Assembly (NCBI GenBank): GCA_019423725.1
Contig: JAHZAW010000042.1
Location: 50,147-60,428, forward strand
Reading direction: 5' to 3'
DNA: 10,282 nucleotides
From: Clostridiales bacterium
GTDB taxonomy: Bacteria; Bacillota; Clostridia; Lachnospirales; Anaerotignaceae
How positions within the stretch are numbered: position 1 is the stretch's first letter; each line of letters begins with the position of its first letter. Position numbers and translations under genes: made by a program. The notes under the pieces are model-generated. The model did no database searches, was not told where the DNA came from, and worked only from the letters and a program-made list of their open reading frames with translations. Positions 6,905 through 10,282 of this stretch are shown here, one piece after another.

Positions 6905-7762
6905 TTATTCTGCTTCTGGAAGTACCTCGTATGCTATGCCTACGCGATACCCCTCGTTGCCCGTATCCCTTTCAACAGAAGTATATATATAGTCTTTTCC
7001 ATCATAAGAAAAAGTAAATGAGTTCAGGCTTTGACTGTACTGGGGCTGAGAGTACATACTCCAAGTTCTATGTATTGCTTCGTCCATGATCTCATCATCA
7101 AATACAGGATTATCCCTTTGGTCGTATGGAATATCACTAGATTCCATGGCGTCCAGATAAACCTCTCCCCCTTCTTTTATTGGGAGCATTAGCAGCCTTC
7201 CACTCTCTTTTGCAATATGCAGCTGCATACCGTCATCATAATAACTGTAATATCCAATGGCATCTATAAGCGCTTTAAGGCTGATATAGGTATTTCCTTC
7301 GCAGTTATATCCTGTTTCATTAACCTTTCCGGTTTCAATGTCTGTTACTTCCTTATCTCCAAAATATACAGGTACATCATTCATTTCCATTTTTACTTCT
7401 CTTTCACCAAAGAATACTGCATCTGATTTTGATTCTGGTTTCCTGCCTATTATGGAAATGACATTTGATTTTGCATCATAAATTATGCTTCTGTCCATCA
7501 GCTCAACGATATTCCTCAGCGGAACATAAATTTTCCAGTTGCTGTAAAATACACTGACATTTATGCTTTCATCTCCATACCATATGGTGAGAGGGGCCAT
7601 ACGGATTTCGGAACTTCTCACCGTTTTATACCACATATACTGCTCCTCTGTCATACCGTATGTTTTTTCTGTCTGCTCACCAGCATAGGCTGTGACCGCT
7701 GTTCCCGCCATCATAAGAGATATGAGCAGAGCACATTTTATTTTTAAAACTGTTTTTTTCAT
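6905..7762 (-). CDS. Exported stalk-domain protein (full-length paralogue), function unknown
   Basis: The ATG at 7762 is preferred over an in-frame TTG at 7801, because AAAAGGGG lies about 7 bases before the ATG and the TTG would overlap the previous stop. This gives 285 residues. A signal peptide (MKKTVLKIK, hydrophobic to about 25) ends at AYA, cleavage 27/28. A stalk-type unit covers about 56-106: strand INVSVFYSNWKIYVPLRNIVELMD, then IIYDAKSNVISIIG. A second unit covers about 128-184: VPVYFGDKEV, then NTYISLKALIDAIG and a DDGMQLHIAK strand. A C-terminal domain at about 211-285 contains HRTWSMYSQPQYSQS and RDTGNEGYR. It is paralogous to the partial gene at the right edge, which lacks residues 158-210. 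It starts 35 bases after the lipoprotein gene, within the putative operon. Possible cell-surface role; no enzyme motif is evident. Confidence 0.82.
   Translation of the reverse strand: MKKTVLKIKCALLISLMMAGTAVTAYAGEQTEKTYGMTEEQYMWYKTVRSSEIRMAPLTIWYGDESINVSVFYSNWKIYVPLRNIVELMDRSIIYDAKSNVISIIGRKPESKSDAVFFGEREVKMEMNDVPVYFGDKEVTDIETGKVNETGYNCEGNTYISLKALIDAIGYYSYYDDGMQLHIAKESGRLLMLPIKEGGEVYLDAMESSDIPYDQRDNPVFDDEIMDEAIHRTWSMYSQPQYSQSLNSFTFSYDGKDYIYTSVERDTGNEGYRVGIAYEVLPEAE
7437..7605. repeat. Duplicated segment, copy A (pairs with 10114-10282)
   Basis: A hand alignment of these 169 bases to 10114-10282 is ungapped with 15 differences (about 91% identity). Bases 7551-7605 are identical to 10228-10282 over all 55 positions. 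The segment encodes the first stalk unit of both paralogues. The true extent of the repeat cannot be seen because copy B reaches the window edge. Confidence 0.92.
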
Positions 7763-7797
7763 TTTAATACCCCTTTTAATACTCCTATCAATATCCA

Positions 7798-8601
7798 TCA
7801 AATTTCAAATACTTTCCCCATTATATCAACACTTTCAACATCGTTTATATCTATCATTTCATTAAAGTTGATTATGGCTGTACTCTCATTCGAGGATGTA
7901 TCTGTTGATACGGTCTTATCCGTTGTATCTGATACCTCCATGGTTTCGCCGTCTTTGAAATTCAGCTTAACACTGCTGATATCTGCCTCATCGGTATTTT
8001 TATATTTTATAAATATGGATGTCTGTTTGAGTTCACATCCCATAAGTTCAATATTATCTTCTATCTTTTCACCAGAAACATCAATGACTGCCGATGTTTT
8101 ATCGCTTCCAGCCACACAGCTTCTTGTCCATTTTCCTTCGACAGCTGTCGTGAATGTTTCTCCTTCATAGTATCCGTAATTTTCAAAACTCAGCTCATAT
8201 TTTCCTGCCGGTACGGTTTCTGGGAATTTATAGTCAATGGTATATACGTTGTCCTGTCCGTTTGCTGAATAAAGCTCAGTTCCGTCAAATTCACAGTCAG
8301 CGGCATTTCCATCGGGAGATATGATCTCAAGTTTTTCAAACTCCATATCCTCCGCCGGCCTGTCATTTGATGGAAGGCTTACAAGATACATTATTGAAAG
8401 CTCATTCCCATTGATTTTTGCATCTGTTATTTTAAGATTGAAATTTAAAGGTTCGTTTTCATTCTCTGAAGCCACCGTATTTTCTCCAGCTGTATTTGTG
8501 TTTTCTGTCTCTGCAGCACTGTCGGCAGAATTGCTGCATCCCGCAAGTGCCATTGAACATAAAGCTGCAATAACTAAGGTTTTTCCTAATGATTTTTTCA
8601 T
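7798..8601 (-). CDS. Exported lipoprotein, function unknown
   Basis: A 267-residue lipoprotein: basic start MKKSLGK, hydrophobic segment, then lipobox LAGC with the lipidated cysteine at C22. A Ser/Asn/Glu/Thr-rich linker (about 23-50) follows, as is usual for tethering a surface domain. The rest looks like two beta-rich domains: about 53-155 (NFNLKITDAKINGNELSIMY) and about 160-267 (AVIDVSGEKIEDNIELMGC, later KTVSTDTSSNES). The repeated 'I-D-A-K-I-N-G / I-E-L-M-G-C' openings suggest immunoglobulin-like sandwiches, but I cannot name a family. The ribosome binding site AAGGAGG (8608-8614) is 6 bases before the ATG at 8601; an in-frame ATG at 8607 directly abuts it and is unlikely to be used. 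It begins 15 bases after the upstream gene's stop codon. Likely anchored on the outer face of the membrane and made together with its exported neighbours. Confidence 0.87.
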   Translation of the reverse strand: MKKSLGKTLVIAALCSMALAGCSNSADSAAETENTNTAGENTVASENENEPLNFNLKITDAKINGNELSIMYLVSLPSNDRPAEDMEFEKLEIISPDGNAADCEFDGTELYSANGQDNVYTIDYKFPETVPAGKYELSFENYGYYEGETFTTAVEGKWTRSCVAGSDKTSAVIDVSGEKIEDNIELMGCELKQTSIFIKYKNTDEADISSVKLNFKDGETMEVSDTTDKTVSTDTSSNESTAIINFNEMIDINDVESVDIMGKVFEI

Positions 8602-8616
8602 ATGCATCCTCCTTGC

Positions 8617-9591
8617 TTACATTTCATCACCTATAACATATCTGTTGAGCACTGATGAAACTATATCTCCATTTTTATACTCAGTAGATACGTCATAAAC
8701 ATACTTTCCTATCACAGGTACAAAGTGTTTTTCCACCGTCTGGTCCATTATCTCCCAGTCAGTATCATTGGCTTCAGATGCCATCTTCTTAAGGTCATAC
8801 TCAGAAATACTTTCACTTACTATGTTCTTTTCATTAAGGTCGTAGAGCTCATCTCCCATGGCTGTTATCTCCGCCCCATCATCATATACAGTCACAAAAT
8901 ATCCGAAATTCGTTTCAATATTTCCTATCATATATTTATATACGATAAACTTAATCGCATCGGAATCCTTTTTAGTCTCAACAGTATTTTTTGAAAATTT
9001 GTCAGCTGAAAAGCCGCTGTCAATATTTGTTTTGATATAATCCTCGATCTTCTTATCATCTATTTTTTCAGACCATGAGAAAAATACAGTATTCCCTGCC
9101 TTTGTTGTATTGGTTATTATACTGTCCTCCACATATGAAATTTTGCAGTCATTATTTTCACCATATTTCACAGCAGATTCCAGAGGGATATATATCCTTC
9201 CATCTATTATCACATTGGCGGCGGTCTGTTTTATTTTTTCACTGCCAATGGTCACAAAATATTCCCCAGCTACTGCTTTTATGGTTTTGACATTTTCTCC
9301 GTCTTTCCTAGATGCGCTGAATTCCTTTTTGCTGTCGTCCCATGTTATCTCAGAGCTGTCATAGCTGCCATTTACATAAAGATCAATATATCTAGCAGGT
9401 ATCATCACCGCATCATTTTCACCGATAAATGCGCCTTTTCCGTCATGTCCCATATATATTCCGTCCATATATATGCCCGTTGTTTCTGCGGAAACCACCG
9501 TGCCTATTTCGGGAATATATGCCGCATAGACATTAAATGGCATCATAAGTGTTAAGGCTGTGCAGAATGCAGCTATTTTAAGTTTTTCCAT
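8617..9591 (-). CDS. Exported stalk-domain protein, function unknown
   Basis: A 324-residue protein with a signal peptide (MEKLKIAAF, hydrophobic to about 20, likely cleavage after VYA, 23/24). A stalk-type unit covers about 36-95: IYMDGIYMG, MIPARYIDLYV, then EITWDDSKKEFSA. A second covers about 105-160: AGEYFVTIGSEKI, then DGRIYIPLESAVKYG. These follow the strand / PLR-helix / W-D-strand layout of copper amine oxidase N-domain-like repeats in Clostridia. The C-terminal half (about 165-324) is alpha/beta, with KFIVYKYMIGN, YFVTVYDDGAEIT and VYDVSTEYKNGDI, and is unassigned. AGGGGG lies 6 bases before the ATG. A terminator upstream (9705-9737) implies it begins a new transcript, and the lipoprotein gene follows after 15 bases. 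No catalytic motif or wall anchor was found. Confidence 0.8.
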   Translation of the reverse strand: MEKLKIAAFCTALTLMMPFNVYAAYIPEIGTVVSAETTGIYMDGIYMGHDGKGAFIGENDAVMIPARYIDLYVNGSYDSSEITWDDSKKEFSASRKDGENVKTIKAVAGEYFVTIGSEKIKQTAANVIIDGRIYIPLESAVKYGENNDCKISYVEDSIITNTTKAGNTVFFSWSEKIDDKKIEDYIKTNIDSGFSADKFSKNTVETKKDSDAIKFIVYKYMIGNIETNFGYFVTVYDDGAEITAMGDELYDLNEKNIVSESISEYDLKKMASEANDTDWEIMDQTVEKHFVPVIGKYVYDVSTEYKNGDIVSSVLNRYVIGDEM

Positions 9592-9704
9592 ACCTGTCCC
9601 CCTATTGCTTAATATTTTTAACTGTTTGCTTATGCTTTTTCTTTGGGAATTAAATAAACCGGTGTCTTAAATTTTCTGTTATGATTTATCTTGTCCATAT
9701 AGTT
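9592..9704 (-). promoter_or_regulatory. Presumed promoter region of the four-gene exported operon; no clear boxes
   Basis: This stretch lies between the terminator at 9705-9737 and the start at 9591, so it should hold the promoter for the genes from 9591 to 6133. I see only a weak candidate: TGGACA near 9692-9697, with an A/T-rich -10 region (AAATTT) 17 bases later. No good TATAAT is present, which could mean an alternative sigma factor or read-through. Confidence 0.3.
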
Positions 9705-9737
9705 AAAAACATCCCCTGTCCAAACAGGATGCTGTTT
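9705..9737 (-). terminator. Intrinsic terminator after the right-edge paralogue
   Basis: On the minus strand CATCCTGT (9724-9731) pairs with ACAGG-GG-ATG (9710-9719), with a two-base bulge around a TTGG loop. A T-run (9705-9709) follows. It starts 13 bases after the stop codon at 9744-9746, the expected place to end that transcript. Confidence 0.7.
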
Positions 9738-9743
9738 TGTATT

Positions 9744-10282
9744 TTATTCTACTTCGGGCAATATTTCATACATTATATCTGCCAGATATATCTCATTGCC
9801 TGTGTCTCTTCCGACAGTAGTAAATATGTACTCCTTGCCTTCGTAAGCAAATGCAAAATAATCGATCTCTTTGCTATACTGTGGCTGAAAATACATATTC
9901 CAAGTCATATGCATAGCTTCATCTATAATCTTCTCATCAAGTCCAAGATTATTCCTTTGTTCATATAAAATATTTCCCTCACAATTATAACCACATTTAT
10001 AAAAAGCTCCGATCTCAATATCTGTTATCTCTGTATCCCCAAGATAAACCGGTATTTTGTTTTGGTCCATTTTTACATTTCTATCACCAAAGATCACCGA
10101 TTCTTTTGAGCCAGGTTTTCTGCCTATTATGGAAATGACATTTGAATTTCCGTCATAAATCACAGTCCTATCCAGCAGCTCAACGATATTTCTCAGCGGA
10201 ACATAAATTTTCCAGTTGCTAAAAAACACACTGACATTTATGCTTTCATCTCCATACCATATGGTGAGAGGGGCCATACGGA
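9744..10282 (-). CDS. Exported stalk-domain protein, internally shortened paralogue (5' part off right edge)
   Basis: The reading frame is open to the window edge (about 179 residues) and clearly continues upstream: the last bases encode IRMAPL, exactly as in the paralogue at 6905-7762. An internal ATG (10277) is not a credible start, since the paralogue has 54 residues before that point, including the signal peptide. Over the first stalk unit 49 of 55 residues match. Over the C-terminal 75 residues about 43 match. Between GYNCEGN and the I-Y-QR motif the copy lacks about 53 residues (157 bases longer in the paralogue when the flanks are aligned, in frame), including the SLKALIDAIG helix of the second stalk unit. 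The frame is kept and the C-terminus is intact, so it may be a functional short form or a decaying copy. A terminator follows. Function unknown. Confidence 0.82.
   Translation of the reverse strand, partial: RMAPLTIWYGDESINVSVFFSNWKIYVPLRNIVELLDRTVIYDGNSNVISIIGRKPGSKESVIFGDRNVKMDQNKIPVYLGDTEITDIEIGAFYKCGYNCEGNILYEQRNNLGLDEKIIDEAMHMTWNMYFQPQYSKEIDYFAFAYEGKEYIFTTVGRDTGNEIYLADIMYEILPEVE
10114..10282. repeat. Duplicated segment, copy B (pairs with 7437-7605, runs to edge)
   Basis: Same-orientation copy of 7437-7605 with 15 mismatches in 169 bases and a perfect 55-base match at the right end (10228-10282). The two copies start 2677 bases apart, with two further exported-protein genes between them. 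Identity is rising toward the window edge, so the repeat probably continues beyond it. Confidence 0.92.

Noticed and set aside
7437..10282. Duplicated segment considered as an insertion sequence or composite element
   Set aside because: The repeat lies within the coding region of homologous genes, has no transposase and no terminal inverted repeats; gene duplication explains it.

Overview
The window looks like chromosomal DNA from a low-GC Gram-positive anaerobe of the Clostridia, most likely Lachnospiraceae or a close relative. This is inferred from the housekeeping gene content (a long bifunctional Rel next to dtd; a TtcA-type thiolase gene followed by a tyrosine recombinase and a CoA-type Nudix gene), strong purine-rich ribosome binding sites, frequent ATA and AGG codons, and secreted 'stalk-domain' (copper amine oxidase N-domain-like) proteins. 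No rRNA, tRNA, CRISPR array or insertion sequence was seen.

Region 1 (1-2403, minus strand) carries rel, the (p)ppGpp synthetase/hydrolase, followed 13 bases later by dtd, the D-aminoacyl-tRNA deacylase, which runs off the left edge. Region 2 (2404-2685) is a 282-base divergent intergenic stretch with one good promoter facing each way. Region 3 (2686-5164, plus strand) is a three-gene unit: a TtcA-like tRNA thiolation enzyme, a 362-residue tyrosine recombinase with a complete catalytic set, and a Nudix hydrolase of the CoA pyrophosphatase type whose ribosome binding site lies inside the end of the recombinase gene. A hairpin with A/T tracts on both sides (5163-5208) closes this unit and also the converging gene on the other strand.

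Region 4 (5214-5930, minus strand) is a four-helix membrane protein with an acidic Glu/Ala-rich tail of about 100 residues and its own promoter. Region 5 (6133 to the right edge, minus strand) is a cluster of five exported proteins of unknown function. In transcription order these are a partial stalk-domain protein (9744 to beyond 10282) closed by a terminator; a stalk-domain protein (9591-8617); a lipoprotein (8601-7798); a second copy of the first gene (7762-6905); and a smaller stalk-domain-like protein (6858-6133). The last four are closely spaced and probably form one operon.

The most notable signal is the pair of paralogues in region 5. They share about 91% of bases over 169 bases, including a 55-base perfect repeat that reaches the window edge. 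They are much more diverged at the C-terminal end, and the copy at the edge lacks about 53 in-frame codons that encode the second half of the stalk region. I found no convincing defence, toxin or mobile system here. The exported cluster is the part with the most room for undescribed biology.
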